The notes under the pieces: model-generated
Databases searched by the model: none
Told to the model about the DNA's origin: nothing
What the model saw: only the letters and a program-made list of their open reading frames with translations
From: Paraburkholderia panacisoli
GTDB taxonomy: Bacteria > Pseudomonadota > Gammaproteobacteria > Burkholderiales > Burkholderiaceae
Assembly (NCBI RefSeq): GCF_008369935.1
Contig: NZ_VTUZ01000014.1
Span: 62,001 to 126,000, forward strand
DNA: 64,000 bases
Reading direction: 5' to 3'
Made by a program: the position numbers and the translations under genes
Shown here: piece after piece, positions 9,186 to 18,326 of the stretch
Layout of the letters: each line of letters starts with the position of its first letter
How positions within the stretch are numbered: the first letter of the stretch is position 1

Positions 9186-10130
9186 TTACCCGCGCGGATG
9201 GTGCACCGCATGCAGCGACTTCAAACGTTCGCGGGCCACGTGCGTGTAGATCTGCGTGGTCGAAATATCGGTGTGGCCGAGCAGCAGTTGCACCACGCGC
9301 AAGTCGGCGCCGTGATTGAGCAGATGCGTGGCGAACGCGTGCCGCAACGTATGCGGCGACAACGGCGCATGCACGCCGGCCGCCGCCGCGTGTCGCTTGA
9401 TGATGTTCCAGAACTGCTGGCGCGTCATGCCTTCCGCGCGGCTCGTCACGAATAGCGCATCCGCCGCCCGCGCGCCGAGCAGCGCCGGCCGCGCTTCGCG
9501 CAGATAGCGTTCGATCCACCCGTGCGCCTCTTCGCCGAACGGAATCAGCCGCTCTTTCGAGCCCTTGCCCATCACCCGCACGACGCCGTCGTTCAGCCCC
9601 ACTTCCACCGTCTTCAGCGTGACGAGTTCGGTCACGCGCAAACCGCTTGCGTACATCAGCTCCAGCATCGTGCGATCGCGCAGACCCAGCGGCGCGTCGA
9701 TGTCGGGTGCGCCGAGCAGCGCTTCGACTTGCGCTTCGCTGAGCGTCGACGGAAAACGCGGCGGCTGCTTGGCCGAGCGGATGCGCAGTGTCGGGTCGAC
9801 CGTTGCCCGATGCTCGCGCACCGCCCACGCGTAATAGCGACGAAACACCGAGAGCCGCCGGTTCGCCGAGGTCGATTTGTCTTTGTGGCGCGCGGCACTA
9901 TAGGCGTTGAGATCGGCCTCGCTGGCGCTGTCGAGCGACGCGTTGCGCCTCGCCGCGAGCCATTCGCAGAACAGCCGCAGATCGCGGCGATACGCGTCGA
10001 GCGTGTTGCGCGACAGCCCATGTTCGAGCCACAGCGCGTCGCAGAACGCGTCGATCGACGCCTGGCTCGTCACGAACTCGGGTGATGAAAACGACGCGAC
10101 GCTCGCGCCGTCAGCAGTGATATCGCTCAT
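9186..10130 (-). CDS. xerD: Site-specific tyrosine recombinase XerD
   Basis: XerD, with XerC, resolves chromosome dimers at dif. The 314-residue protein has an N-terminal core-binding domain (about residues 20-110) and a catalytic domain. The full catalytic set is visible: R165 in ASGLRVTEL, K189 in MGKGSKERL, H260 and R263 in HTLRHAFATH, H286 in LLLGHTDIS and nucleophile Y295 in TQIYTH. It starts at ATG 10130, overlapping the ogt stop by four bases (ATGA), so it is translationally coupled to ogt. Full conservation of these residues favours housekeeping XerD over a mobile-element integrase. Confidence 0.95.
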   Translation of the reverse strand: MSDITADGASVASFSSPEFVTSQASIDAFCDALWLEHGLSRNTLDAYRRDLRLFCEWLAARRNASLDSASEADLNAYSAARHKDKSTSANRRLSVFRRYYAWAVREHRATVDPTLRIRSAKQPPRFPSTLSEAQVEALLGAPDIDAPLGLRDRTMLELMYASGLRVTELVTLKTVEVGLNDGVVRVMGKGSKERLIPFGEEAHGWIERYLREARPALLGARAADALFVTSRAEGMTRQQFWNIIKRHAAAAGVHAPLSPHTLRHAFATHLLNHGADLRVVQLLLGHTDISTTQIYTHVARERLKSLHAVHHPRG

Positions 10131-10597
10131 GCGTACGGAATGCCTTCATGCGCCAGCAGCCAGCGCTTGACGTTGCGGAAAAAGCCCTCTTCGGCGTGAT
10201 GCGCGAACCCGCCGATGCCGCTCGAACTCACCACCCGGTGACACGGAATCACAATCGGAAAGTCATTCGCGCCGCAGGCCTGGCCGACCGCGCGCGGCAC
10301 GCTGCCCAACTGCTTCGCCAACTGCCCGTAGGTCAGCACGACGCCGGGCGGAATCTCGCGCAGCGCCTGCCAGACGCGTCGCTGAAACGCGGTGCCAACC
10401 GGCGCCAGCGGCAACTCGAACTTCGCGGACGCGCACTCGAAATAGCGCTCGATCTGCTCGACGGCCTGGCGCGCCAACGGCGTGTCGGGTGCGACGCTTT
10501 GCACCGAGTCCGGCAGATAGACGATCTCGCGCACGGCCGCGCCGGCGACACGAATGCCGACCTTGCCGAACGGCGCATCGATCACTGCGTTGAACAT
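10127..10597 (-). CDS. ogt: Methylated-DNA--protein-cysteine methyltransferase
   Basis: This suicide repair protein takes methyl groups from O6-methylguanine or O4-methylthymine onto a cysteine. The acceptor is C119 in the PCHRV motif. The helix-turn-helix includes the arginine finger region GSVPRAVGQACGAND. The start chosen is ATG 10597, preceded by GAGGAG, which gives MFNAVIDAPFGKVGI and 156 residues; the open frame continues upstream without support. Its stop overlaps the xerD start by four bases, so ogt and xerD form a coupled pair. queG lies 133 bp upstream on the same strand. Confidence 0.94.
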   Translation of the reverse strand: MFNAVIDAPFGKVGIRVAGAAVREIVYLPDSVQSVAPDTPLARQAVEQIERYFECASAKFELPLAPVGTAFQRRVWQALREIPPGVVLTYGQLAKQLGSVPRAVGQACGANDFPIVIPCHRVVSSSGIGGFAHHAEEGFFRNVKRWLLAHEGIPYA

Positions 10598-10730
10598 GAT
10601 TGCCTGCTCCTCACTGATGCGGTGTGCCGGTTTGCAACCTCGCGCACTTGCAGGCGGGCGCCGACGTTGCACGCAAACTGCGCCGCACAAACCGCTTTCA
10701 ACACTCACAGCGCGCCGGATTGCCGCTACT

Positions 10731-11969
10731 CTACGCCGCTTCCAACGCCCATTCCACATGCTCGCGGACCACGGCGGACGGGTCGTCGGCGCGCTGCCGC
10801 AACGCGCGCACGATCGCCTCGCGAGCGTCGGCGCTCAAGCTGTCCGACGCAGCGCGCAGCGCGTTGCCCATCCCCACCGCGAGATTGCGCAGCCAGCTCT
10901 CATAGCCGATGCGGCGAATCGCACTGCCCTGCATGCGCGTGTCGAACTCGTCCGCGCTCCACGCAAACAACTCGACCAGCGACGCGCGATCGAGTCCATG
11001 CCGCACATCGAAATCGGCGACCGGTGCGGCCTGCGCGAACTTGTTCCATGGGCACGCAAGCTGGCAGTCGTCGCAGCCATACACACGATTGCCGATCAGC
11101 GGCCGCATTTCCAGGGGAATACTGCCTTTCAGTTCGATCGTGAGATACGAGATACACAGCCGCGCATCGACCTTGTAAGGCGCGACGATCGCCCCAGTCG
11201 GACACGCATCGATGCAGCGCGTGCAACTGCCGCAATGCGAGCCCGGCGTTTCGGGCGCCACGTCGGGCAAGGTTTCAGCGTCGGTCGGCAGCGGCACGTC
11301 GACATAGATTTCGCCGAGGAAAAACAGCGAGCCCGCATCGCGTTGCAGCAGCAGCGTATGCTTGCCGCGCCAGCCGATGCCCGCCTTCTGCGCAAGTTCT
11401 ACTTCCAGCACCGGCGCCGAATCGGTAAATACGCGATGGCCGAACGGACCGATCTCGGCTTCGATTCTTTCAGCCAGATGTTGCAAACGGTTACGCATCA
11501 CCTTGTGATAGTCGCGGCCGCGCGCATAGATCGACACGACCGCCGCCGACGGGTCCGCGAGCCGCGCATGCTCGGCTGCGCGCCACTCGCGCGCGAGCGG
11601 GCCATCCTGAGTCGTGCTTTGATTGGCGCCACCGCTCAGTGTTTCGAATGGCAAATAGGCCATGCGCGCAGTGATCACGCGTAGCGTGCCGGCCACAAGC
11701 TCGGCCGGCCGCGCGCGTTTCATCCCGTGTTTCGCCATATAATCCATCTCGCCGTGGCACCCCGCCTCCAGCCACGCTGCAAGCGGCGCTTCGGCCGCGG
11801 AGAGATCGGTGTCGCTAATGCCGATCGCTCCGAAACCCAGTTCACGGCCCCAGGTTTTGATGTTCAGCGCGAGCGCATCCAGCGCCGCTTCATCGAAATG
11901 ACGCTCGGCACGCACGGCGTCGACAGACGCGGGCGTGCTGGAAACAGGGGACTTCGGACTTCGGTTCAT
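10731..11969 (-). CDS. queG: Epoxyqueuosine reductase
   Basis: QueG reduces epoxyqueuosine to queuosine in tRNA anticodons, using cobalamin and two [4Fe-4S] clusters. The cluster cysteines are visible in CGSCTRCIDACPTGAIV and YGCDDCQLACPWNK, around residues 245-310. A C-terminal HEAT-like helical part follows. The ATG at 11969 (MNRSPKSPVSS) is preferred over the GTG one codon upstream. The length of 412 residues includes a short N-terminal extension compared with E. coli QueG. The gene is divergent from tsaE with only 17 bp between start codons, so both promoters must lie inside the opposite gene or overlap. Confidence 0.94.
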   Translation of the reverse strand: MNRSPKSPVSSTPASVDAVRAERHFDEAALDALALNIKTWGRELGFGAIGISDTDLSAAEAPLAAWLEAGCHGEMDYMAKHGMKRARPAELVAGTLRVITARMAYLPFETLSGGANQSTTQDGPLAREWRAAEHARLADPSAAVVSIYARGRDYHKVMRNRLQHLAERIEAEIGPFGHRVFTDSAPVLEVELAQKAGIGWRGKHTLLLQRDAGSLFFLGEIYVDVPLPTDAETLPDVAPETPGSHCGSCTRCIDACPTGAIVAPYKVDARLCISYLTIELKGSIPLEMRPLIGNRVYGCDDCQLACPWNKFAQAAPVADFDVRHGLDRASLVELFAWSADEFDTRMQGSAIRRIGYESWLRNLAVGMGNALRAASDSLSADAREAIVRALRQRADDPSAVVREHVEWALEAA

Positions 11970-11986
11970 CACGCCATTTTACGAGA

Positions 11987-12544
11987 ATGCCTGTCAATCC
12001 CGATCACGCGATTCAATCGCCCGCCGCCGTCCTGCTCGAACGCACTTTTGCGCTCGCGGACGAAGCCGCTACGCTCGCATTCGGCAAGCGTTTCGCGCAG
12101 GCGATCGAAAGCGTGCGCGAAGCAATCGCCGCCAGCGGCAACGCCTTCCACGGACTGCAGGTACAACTCGTCGGCGACCTCGGCGCGGGCAAGACCACGC
12201 TCGTGCGCGCCACCTTGCGCGGCCTCGGCCATAGCGGCCGCGTGCGCAGTCCCACTTACACGCTGGTCGAACCTTATGTGCTCGAGCGGCCCGCAGGGGA
12301 ACTCGCCCTCTATCACTTCGATCTGTACAGATTCACCGATCCGGCCGAATGGGCCGACGCGGGCTTTCGCGAATACTTCGACAGCGGCGCGATCTGCCTC
12401 GTCGAATGGCCGCAGCGCGCGGGGCGTCTGCTCGGCGTGCCGGATCTCGTCTTCTCGCTCGACCTGGACAGCGAGGGCAACGGCCGCGTACTCGTCGCAC
12501 GGGCATACAGCGAATCAGGAAAGGCATGTCTCGAAAGATGTTGA
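11987..12544 (+). CDS. tsaE: tRNA threonylcarbamoyladenosine biosynthesis ATPase TsaE
   Basis: TsaE is the ATPase partner of TsaB-TsaD in forming t6A37 on ANN-decoding tRNAs. The Walker A motif GDLGAGKTT is at residues 63-71, followed by RSPTYTLVE and LYHFDLYR typical of the family. At 185 residues it is slightly longer than E. coli TsaE because of an N-terminal extension. Its last 19 bases overlap the start of amiC, which couples the two genes as in many proteobacteria. The start lies 17 bp from the divergent queG. Confidence 0.94.
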   Translation: MPVNPDHAIQSPAAVLLERTFALADEAATLAFGKRFAQAIESVREAIAASGNAFHGLQVQLVGDLGAGKTTLVRATLRGLGHSGRVRSPTYTLVEPYVLERPAGELALYHFDLYRFTDPAEWADAGFREYFDSGAICLVEWPQRAGRLLGVPDLVFSLDLDSEGNGRVLVARAYSESGKACLERC

Positions 12545-14130
12545 TCAAACCGTTCCGCTCGATCGAATCGGCGGCCACCGCAACGCATAACTGGCGGCGC
12601 CGGCAGATTCTGCGGGCGGGCGCCTCCACGCTCGTGCTCGGTCTCGTCGCACCGCGTCTCGCGATGGCCAGCTCGGTGCTCGGCGTGCGGGTGTGGCCGG
12701 CGCGCGACTACACGCGTGTGACGATCGAATCCGATCAGCCGTTGCAGAACGCGCAGCAGCTGCTGCAGGGACCGGACCGGCTGGTGGTCGACCTGAGCGG
12801 GCTCGATCTGGATCAGGCGCTGAAGGATCTCGTGTCGAAGATCACGCCGAACGATCCGCAGATTTCGTCGGTGCGAGTCGGGCAATATCAGCCGCACGTG
12901 GTGCGCATGGTGTTCGACCTGAAGGGTTCGGTGAAACCGCAGGTGTTCACGCTGCCGCCGGTCGGCGCTTACAAGTACCGGCTGGTGTTCGACCTGTATC
13001 CGGCAGTCGCCCCTGATCCGCTGATGGATCTCCTCGCGCAAACGGAGCACAAGCAGCAAACGCTGAACGAAGAAAACAGCGTGCCGCCCGCTACGCTGAG
13101 CGGGCCGGGTACGACGCCGCCGACTGCCGACAATAGCGAAGCGTTCTTCGAGCGCTATGCGCAGAATGGCGGCGGCGGCAGCAACACTGCGCCGCGTGCG
13201 CCGGCGCATGTCACGCCCACGCCCGGCGCGCCCATCATCGCCGGCAAGCCGGCCACGCCGGCTGCGCCGCTCGCGCCGCCCACCGCGCTCGCGCGCAACA
13301 AAGGTGGCAACAGTAGCAATAACAGCGGTAACAACAGCGTGCGCAATCAGGACAGCGACGACGCAGGCGGCGACGACACCTACGCGTTCAGCACGCCCAA
13401 ATCCAGCAAGAGCAACACGGTGCGTCTGCTGACCGTCGCCATCGATCCGGGCCACGGCGGCGAGGACCCGGGCGCGATCGGCGGCTCGGGCACCTACGAG
13501 AAGCACGTCGCACTCGACATCGCGAAGAAGCTGCGCGCGAAGATCGACGCGCAGGCGAACATGCGCGCAATGATGACGCGCGACGCCGACTTCTTCGTGC
13601 CACTGAACGTGCGCGTGCAGAAGGCGCGCCGCGTCGGCGCGGACCTGTTCGTGTCGATCCACGCGGACGCGTTCACCACGCCGGAGGCGAAAGGCTCGTC
13701 GGTGTTCGCGTTATCGGACCACGGCGCGTCGAGCGCGGCGGCGCGCTGGATGGCGAACAAGGAAAACTCGTCGGATCAGATCGGCGGGATCAACATCAAG
13801 TCCGCCGACGCCACCGTGAATCGCGCGCTGTTCGATATGTCGACCACCGCGCAGATTCGCGACTCGATGCGCTACGGCAACTTCGTGCTGAAGGAAATCG
13901 GCGGGATTAACAAGCTGCACAAGGGCTCGGTCGAACAGGCGGGTTTCGCGGTGCTGAAGGCGCCGGACATTCCGTCGATCCTCGTGGAGACCGCGTTCAT
14001 CAGCAACCCGGATGAGGAGCGCCGTCTGAACGACGACGCGTATCGCGACAAGATGGCCGACGCGATCATGAACGGCATCAAGCGCTATTTCGCGGCGAAT
14101 CCGCCGCTGGCGAAAAACCGCATGACGTGA
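12526..14130 (+). CDS. amiC: N-acetylmuramoyl-L-alanine amidase AmiC, Tat-exported
   Basis: AmiC cleaves the amide bond between MurNAc and the peptide stem and splits septal peptidoglycan during cell separation. The start at ATG 12526 follows AGGAAAGG and gives 534 residues. A twin-arginine signal is visible (RRRQILRAG, residues about 24-32) with a hydrophobic stretch and probable cleavage after AMA near residue 48. An AMIN domain follows (about 50-170). Then comes a long Pro/Ala/Asn/Ser-rich linker (about 190-300), and an Amidase_3 domain with AIDPGHGGEDPGA, a His in SIHADAF and Glu in ETAFISNPDEE. The gene overlaps tsaE by 19 bases and ends at a strong hairpin. Confidence 0.94.
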   Translation: MSRKMLIKPFRSIESAATATHNWRRRQILRAGASTLVLGLVAPRLAMASSVLGVRVWPARDYTRVTIESDQPLQNAQQLLQGPDRLVVDLSGLDLDQALKDLVSKITPNDPQISSVRVGQYQPHVVRMVFDLKGSVKPQVFTLPPVGAYKYRLVFDLYPAVAPDPLMDLLAQTEHKQQTLNEENSVPPATLSGPGTTPPTADNSEAFFERYAQNGGGGSNTAPRAPAHVTPTPGAPIIAGKPATPAAPLAPPTALARNKGGNSSNNSGNNSVRNQDSDDAGGDDTYAFSTPKSSKSNTVRLLTVAIDPGHGGEDPGAIGGSGTYEKHVALDIAKKLRAKIDAQANMRAMMTRDADFFVPLNVRVQKARRVGADLFVSIHADAFTTPEAKGSSVFALSDHGASSAAARWMANKENSSDQIGGINIKSADATVNRALFDMSTTAQIRDSMRYGNFVLKEIGGINKLHKGSVEQAGFAVLKAPDIPSILVETAFISNPDEERRLNDDAYRDKMADAIMNGIKRYFAANPPLAKNRMT

Positions 14131-14160
14131 TGCATTCGCGAGCAACGGCGTAGCGATGCA

Positions 14161-14197
14161 ATGCAGAAACGGCCGCTCGATGCGGCCGTTTCTGCAT
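14161..14197. terminator. Perfect 16-bp hairpin between amiC and eamA
   Basis: ATGCAGAAACGGCCGC pairs perfectly with GCGGCCGTTTCTGCAT around a 5-nt loop, 30 bases after the amiC stop. It sits between convergent genes and probably ends transcription from both sides, though no long T-run follows. Confidence 0.7.
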
Positions 14198-14223
14198 GAA
14201 ACGCGTGTTCGCATGGCCGGTGT

Positions 14224-15105
14224 TCAGCGCGCCACCGTGAACCGCTGCACGACCCAGCCGCCGAACACGTTCACCGCAAGCCCCGCCATCACGAGCATCG
14301 CACCGACGATCTGCACCATGGTCAACTGCTCACCGAGAAAGAGCGACGCGGACGCGAGCCCGACGATCGGCACCAGCAACGAAAACGGCGCGACCTGGCT
14401 CGCCGGATAGCGCGACAGCAAACGGCTCCACAAGCCGTAGCCGATCAACGTCGCGATCAACGCGAGATACACGATCGCGAAGATCGACATCGCGCTGATA
14501 CCCGACAGCGCGGCCACGATCCGCTGCGGCCCTTCGAACAGATACGACGCCGCAAAAAACGGCAGCGGCGGAATCAAGCTGCCCCACACCACCAGCCCGA
14601 CGAGATCGACGTTGCCGACTTTCTTCGTGACGATATTGCCGAGCGCCCACATGCATGCGGCGCACAGCGTGAGCGCAAAGCCGACGACCGTCATCGAGTG
14701 GCCGCCTTGCAGGCCGATCACCGCGAGCCCGCCCGCCGCGATCAGCAAACCCGCGATGTTCGGCAAGCGAAAGCGCTCATGCAGAAAAAGCGCCGCGAAC
14801 ATCAGCGTGAAAAACGCCTGCGCCTGCAGCACCAGCGAAGCAAGCCCCGCCGGCATGCCGACGTACATCGCCGAGAACAGAAACGCGAACTGACCGAACG
14901 AGATCGTCGCGCCGTACGCGAACAGCCAGCGCCACGGCAAATTCGGGCGCTTGACGAAAAACACCGCCGGCACCGCGGCGAGCGTGAAGCGCAATGCGCC
15001 GAGCAACATCGGCGGCACGCCATGCAGACCCACCTTGATCACGACGAAATTGACGCCCCACGCGACGACCACCACCAGCGCGAGCAGCAAATCCCTGGGC
15101 GACAT
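14224..15105 (-). CDS. eamA: EamA-family exporter, O-acetylserine/cysteine type
   Basis: This inner-membrane drug/metabolite transporter has about ten hydrophobic segments in two EamA repeats. From memory it matches E. coli EamA (YdeD, exporter of O-acetylserine and cysteine) along most of its length. Matching segments include WGVNFVVIKVGLH, MPAGLASLVLQAQAFFTLM and LSLLVPIVGLASASLFLGE-like stretches. The ATG at 15105 (MSPRDLLLALVVVVAWG) with GGAGA eight bases upstream is preferred over the TTG at 15117; this gives 293 residues. The substrate is inferred from family resemblance only. It is convergent with amiC and divergent from the pirin gene. Confidence 0.82.
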   Translation of the reverse strand: MSPRDLLLALVVVVAWGVNFVVIKVGLHGVPPMLLGALRFTLAAVPAVFFVKRPNLPWRWLFAYGATISFGQFAFLFSAMYVGMPAGLASLVLQAQAFFTLMFAALFLHERFRLPNIAGLLIAAGGLAVIGLQGGHSMTVVGFALTLCAACMWALGNIVTKKVGNVDLVGLVVWGSLIPPLPFFAASYLFEGPQRIVAALSGISAMSIFAIVYLALIATLIGYGLWSRLLSRYPASQVAPFSLLVPIVGLASASLFLGEQLTMVQIVGAMLVMAGLAVNVFGGWVVQRFTVAR

Positions 15106-15280
15106 CCCTGTCTCCAATTGATTGTCCGATCAGGCAGTTTAGCGGAGCCGGCCGCCCGACGTGATCGCGCGCGGCGCAGTTGCAAGGCGCCGGCGTGCAG
15201 CGAGCCGTCGACATCACGCGCTGCGCAGTAGAATCGTCCATTGACCACGAACTTCCCTCACCCTTCCAGCCGAGCCGCCC

Positions 15281-16156
15281 ATGACTTCCTCGATCAAAGC
15301 CGTCCTTAAACCGCATCTGCGCGACGTCGGCAGTCTGACCGTGCGGCGCGTGCTGCCCGCCATGGCGGCCCGCCTGATCGGCCCGTTCATCTTCTTCGAT
15401 CATATGGGCCCCGCGACGCTCGAACCCGGCGTCGGTCTCGACGTGCGGCCGCATCCGCACATCGGCCTCGCCACCGTGACCTATCTGTTCGAAGGGGCGA
15501 TCATGCATCGCGACAGCCTCGGCTCGGAGCAGAAGATCGTCCCCGGCGACGTCAACTGGATGACGGCCGGACGCGGCATCGTCCACTCCGAGCGCACGCC
15601 AGCCGAAGACCGCGCGAGCGGCCAGACCATTCACGGCATCCAGACCTGGGTCGCGCTGCCGCTCGCGGACGAAGAGATCGAACCGTCGTTCGCGCATCAC
15701 GCGGCCGACACGCTGCCGGTCGTCGAGCGCAACGGCGTCAAGCTGCGCGTGATCGCGGGCACGGCGTTCGGCGCGGTGTCGCCGGTTGCGACCTTCTCCG
15801 GCACGCTGTACGTTGCCGCCGAATTCGCGCCGGGCAGCGCCTTCGCACTCGAACCGGAACACGAGGAACGCGGCGTCTACCTGGTTGACGGCGATCTGGA
15901 GATCGACGGCGCACCGCTCGAAGTCGGCCAGATGGCCGTGCTCGCGCTCGACGAAACGGTCACGCTCGCCAGCACGCACGGCGCGCGCGTGATGTTGCTT
16001 GGCGGCGAAAAGCTGGACGGCGAGCGTTTTATCGAGTGGAATTTCGTCGCTAGTTCGCGCGAGAAGATCGAGGCCGCGAAAATCGCGTGGACGAATCAGG
16101 AGATGGGCAAGGTGCCGGGTGAAACCGAGTGGATTCCGCTGCCGGAGCGTAAATAA
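15281..16156 (+). CDS. Pirin-family protein
   Basis: Pirins are two-domain cupins that bind iron. Some have quercetin 2,3-dioxygenase activity and others modulate transcription or metabolism. The N-terminal cupin has the metal set H58, H60, H102 and E104 (RPHPHIGLATV and VHSER), so metal binding is expected. The C-terminal domain runs from about residue 175. The 291-residue length is normal. No good ribosome-binding site precedes the ATG. The CnoX-like thioredoxin gene starts 98 bp downstream on the same strand. The biological role here is not known. Confidence 0.9.
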   Translation: MTSSIKAVLKPHLRDVGSLTVRRVLPAMAARLIGPFIFFDHMGPATLEPGVGLDVRPHPHIGLATVTYLFEGAIMHRDSLGSEQKIVPGDVNWMTAGRGIVHSERTPAEDRASGQTIHGIQTWVALPLADEEIEPSFAHHAADTLPVVERNGVKLRVIAGTAFGAVSPVATFSGTLYVAAEFAPGSAFALEPEHEERGVYLVDGDLEIDGAPLEVGQMAVLALDETVTLASTHGARVMLLGGEKLDGERFIEWNFVASSREKIEAAKIAWTNQEMGKVPGETEWIPLPERK

Positions 16157-16254
16157 GCGCAAATGAGCGCAAATAAGCAACGGCGTGTGCGCCGCATTGA
16201 ATGTCCGCGGTTCGGCCCCACCTAACGGCAAACCGTTTTATCGACGAGGACACA

Positions 16255-17103
16255 ATGGACACCACTCTGGCCACTTTTGAACAGGACGTCATCACGGCGT
16301 CGACACTGGCCCCCGTGCTGGTCGATTTCTGGGCGCCGTGGTGCGGCCCCTGCAAGAGCCTCGGCCCGATGCTGGAAAAGCTCGAAGCCGAAGCGGCCGG
16401 CAAATGGAAGCTGGTAAAGGTCAACGTGGACGAGAATCAGGAACTGGCCGCGCACTTCCAGGTGCGCAGCATTCCGCACGTCGTCGCGTTCGCCGACGGC
16501 CAGCCGGTCGATCAGTTCATCGGCGTGTTGCCTGAGGGACAACTGCGCGAGTTCATCGAGCGGCTCTTGCCGGAAGGCGCGGACGCGGCGCGGCTCGACG
16601 CGCAGACCGCGTTGGCCGAAGGCCGTCGCGACGATGCGTACGAAGCGCTGCAAGCCGCGCTCGCCTACGACCCGGGCTTCGACGAAGCGCGCATGGACCG
16701 CATCGAACTGCTGCTGGAAGACCACCGCATCGACGAAGCGCGCAATGAAGTCGACCTGCTGTCGCCGAAAACGACCCAAGGCATCGACGCGCGCTTCAAT
16801 GCGATCAAGACGCGGCTCGACGCGGTGGATGCCGCCGCGGATCTGCCGCCGACGGATGCCCTCGAAGCCAAAGTCGCCGCCGCGCCGGACGATCTCGAAG
16901 CGCGCTTCGATCTGGCCAGCGCGCTGATCGCGCGTCGCAAATATGCGCAAGCGCTCGAACATCTGCTGGCGATCGTGCAGCGCGACCGCTCGTTCCGTGA
17001 TGACATCGGCCGCAAGACGATGCTGTCGGTGTTCGATCTGGCCGCGCATCAGCCGGAGCTGGTATCGCAGTGGCGGCGCAAGCTGAGCGCGTCGTTGTTC
17101 TGA
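16255..17103 (+). CDS. cnoX: CnoX-like thioredoxin with C-terminal TPR region
   Basis: The protein joins an N-terminal thioredoxin domain (about residues 1-110) to a C-terminal helical repeat region (about 120-282), the layout of YbbN/CnoX, a chaperone-redoxin that hands substrates to GroEL. The active site WCGPC is intact at residues 29-33. It could therefore act as an oxidoreductase as well as a holdase, unlike E. coli CnoX, which has lost one cysteine. The start at ATG 16255 follows GAGGA and gives 282 residues. It lies downstream of the pirin gene and ends at a strong hairpin. Confidence 0.9.
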   Translation: MDTTLATFEQDVITASTLAPVLVDFWAPWCGPCKSLGPMLEKLEAEAAGKWKLVKVNVDENQELAAHFQVRSIPHVVAFADGQPVDQFIGVLPEGQLREFIERLLPEGADAARLDAQTALAEGRRDDAYEALQAALAYDPGFDEARMDRIELLLEDHRIDEARNEVDLLSPKTTQGIDARFNAIKTRLDAVDAAADLPPTDALEAKVAAAPDDLEARFDLASALIARRKYAQALEHLLAIVQRDRSFRDDIGRKTMLSVFDLAAHQPELVSQWRRKLSASLF

Positions 17104-17113
17104 TCCAAAGCGG

Positions 17114-17153
17114 TTCAGGCGCGGTCGCGGCCGGTGCGGCCACCGCGCCTGAA
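17114..17153. terminator. Hairpin after cnoX, facing tcdA
   Basis: TTCAGGCGCGGT (17114-17125) pairs perfectly with ACCGCGCCTGAA (17142-17153), and GGCC units extend the stem inside. It begins 11 bases after the cnoX stop, between convergent genes. No T-run follows, so the termination role is probable but not certain. Confidence 0.55.
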
Positions 17154-17247
17154 TGCGCGGCACTGCGCCAGCGTGTGCCAACCCGCGCCGCGCAATCCTC
17201 GCGCTATGCCGTAGACGCGCCGCGCATTGTCGGCGGCGCTCATCGCT

Positions 17248-18105
17248 TCAAACCGTCGCCTGTTTCGCCAACGCCCGCAACACATGCGCGGCCGCCGCAA
17301 AGCCGAAGCTCGCGGTCACACATACGCTCGAACCAAACCCCGCGCAGTTCAAACCAACCGGCCCCGTATGACCCGGCGACGTGCTCACGTGCTCGGCTTC
17401 TTCGTCGATATCGCAAACGGCGGCTTCCGGGTAGATCAGCGGCTCGTCCGAGTACACCGCACTCACCTTGAACTTCGCCTTGGGCCCGCGCGGAAAACCA
17501 TGCTGCTTGCGCAACTGGCCGCGCACTTTCGACAGCAGCGGGTCCTGGATCGTCAACGCGAGATCGTCGATGCGAATGCGCGTCGGGTCGAGCTGGCCGC
17601 CCGCGCCGCCCACCGTGATCAACGGCTGCTTGCGCTCGACGCACCAGGCGATCAGCGCGGTCTTGGTGCGCACGCTGTCGATCGCATCGATCACGTAATC
17701 GAAACCGCCGCCAAGTGTCGCCGCGAAGTTGTCCGGCTCGACGAAGTCTTCGATCAGCCGCACGTCGCAGAATGGATTGATCGCCGCGATGCGCTCGGCC
17801 ATCGCTTCGACTTTCGGTTTTCCGTAGTTGCCGTCGAGCGCATGGATCTGCCGGTTAGTGTTGCTCTCGGCGACGTTGTCGAGATCGATCAGCGTCAGCG
17901 TGCCGAGCGCGCTGCGCGCGAGCGCCTCGGCCACCCATGACCCCACTCCGCCGATGCCTATCACCGCGACGTGCGCGCCTTCGAACGCGGCGAGCGCCGG
18001 CGCGCCGTACAGACGCGCGATGCCACCGAAGCGCCGCGCGCGGTCGGCGGTTTCACTCCCGTCGAGGCTGGTAGTAAGATCGGATTGCGCGGTGGTGCTG
18101 GACAT
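17248..18105 (-). CDS. tcdA: tRNA threonylcarbamoyladenosine dehydratase TcdA
   Basis: TcdA (CsdL) is an E1-like ATP-dependent dehydratase that turns t6A37 into cyclic ct6A37. The nucleotide-binding motif GIGGVGS is at residues 50-56 with the start chosen, followed by DLDNVAESNTNRQ and a conserved late cysteine in AVCDIDEE. The ATG at 18105 gives MSSTTAQSDLTTSLDGSE and 285 residues, near the family length. The open frame continues to 18234 with other possible starts, so the N-terminus is uncertain. It is divergent from pdxH. With tsaE at 12 kb, the window holds two genes of the same tRNA modification pathway. Confidence 0.9.
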   Translation of the reverse strand: MSSTTAQSDLTTSLDGSETADRARRFGGIARLYGAPALAAFEGAHVAVIGIGGVGSWVAEALARSALGTLTLIDLDNVAESNTNRQIHALDGNYGKPKVEAMAERIAAINPFCDVRLIEDFVEPDNFAATLGGGFDYVIDAIDSVRTKTALIAWCVERKQPLITVGGAGGQLDPTRIRIDDLALTIQDPLLSKVRGQLRKQHGFPRGPKAKFKVSAVYSDEPLIYPEAAVCDIDEEAEHVSTSPGHTGPVGLNCAGFGSSVCVTASFGFAAAAHVLRALAKQATV

Positions 18106-18326
18106 GGTGGCAGGGCTCGTTAAAAGCAGGCAAGACAGAAAGTGGCGCCGCCCGGCTCGGACGGGTGCGGGCGGTTCAGACATACTCAGCCCGTATTTTG
18201 CCTGAACGCGTCGCGGCTCATGCCGCTGCATCACGCAATACGCACTGTGCGCGACCTTGCGCTGGTCGCGCGCAAAAATCCGACTCCTTAGCTATACTTG
18301 CCTGACTGTAGCGTTCGCATAAGAAC

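Noticed and set aside
9186..10130. Mobile-element integrase
   Set aside because: The tyrosine recombinase is coupled to ogt by a four-base overlap in a core gene context and has XerD length and motifs. No att sites or cargo are seen.
14777..16231. 484-codon minus-strand frame over the pirin gene
   Set aside because: Antisense to a pirin with all four metal ligands; continues into a wrong frame of eamA.
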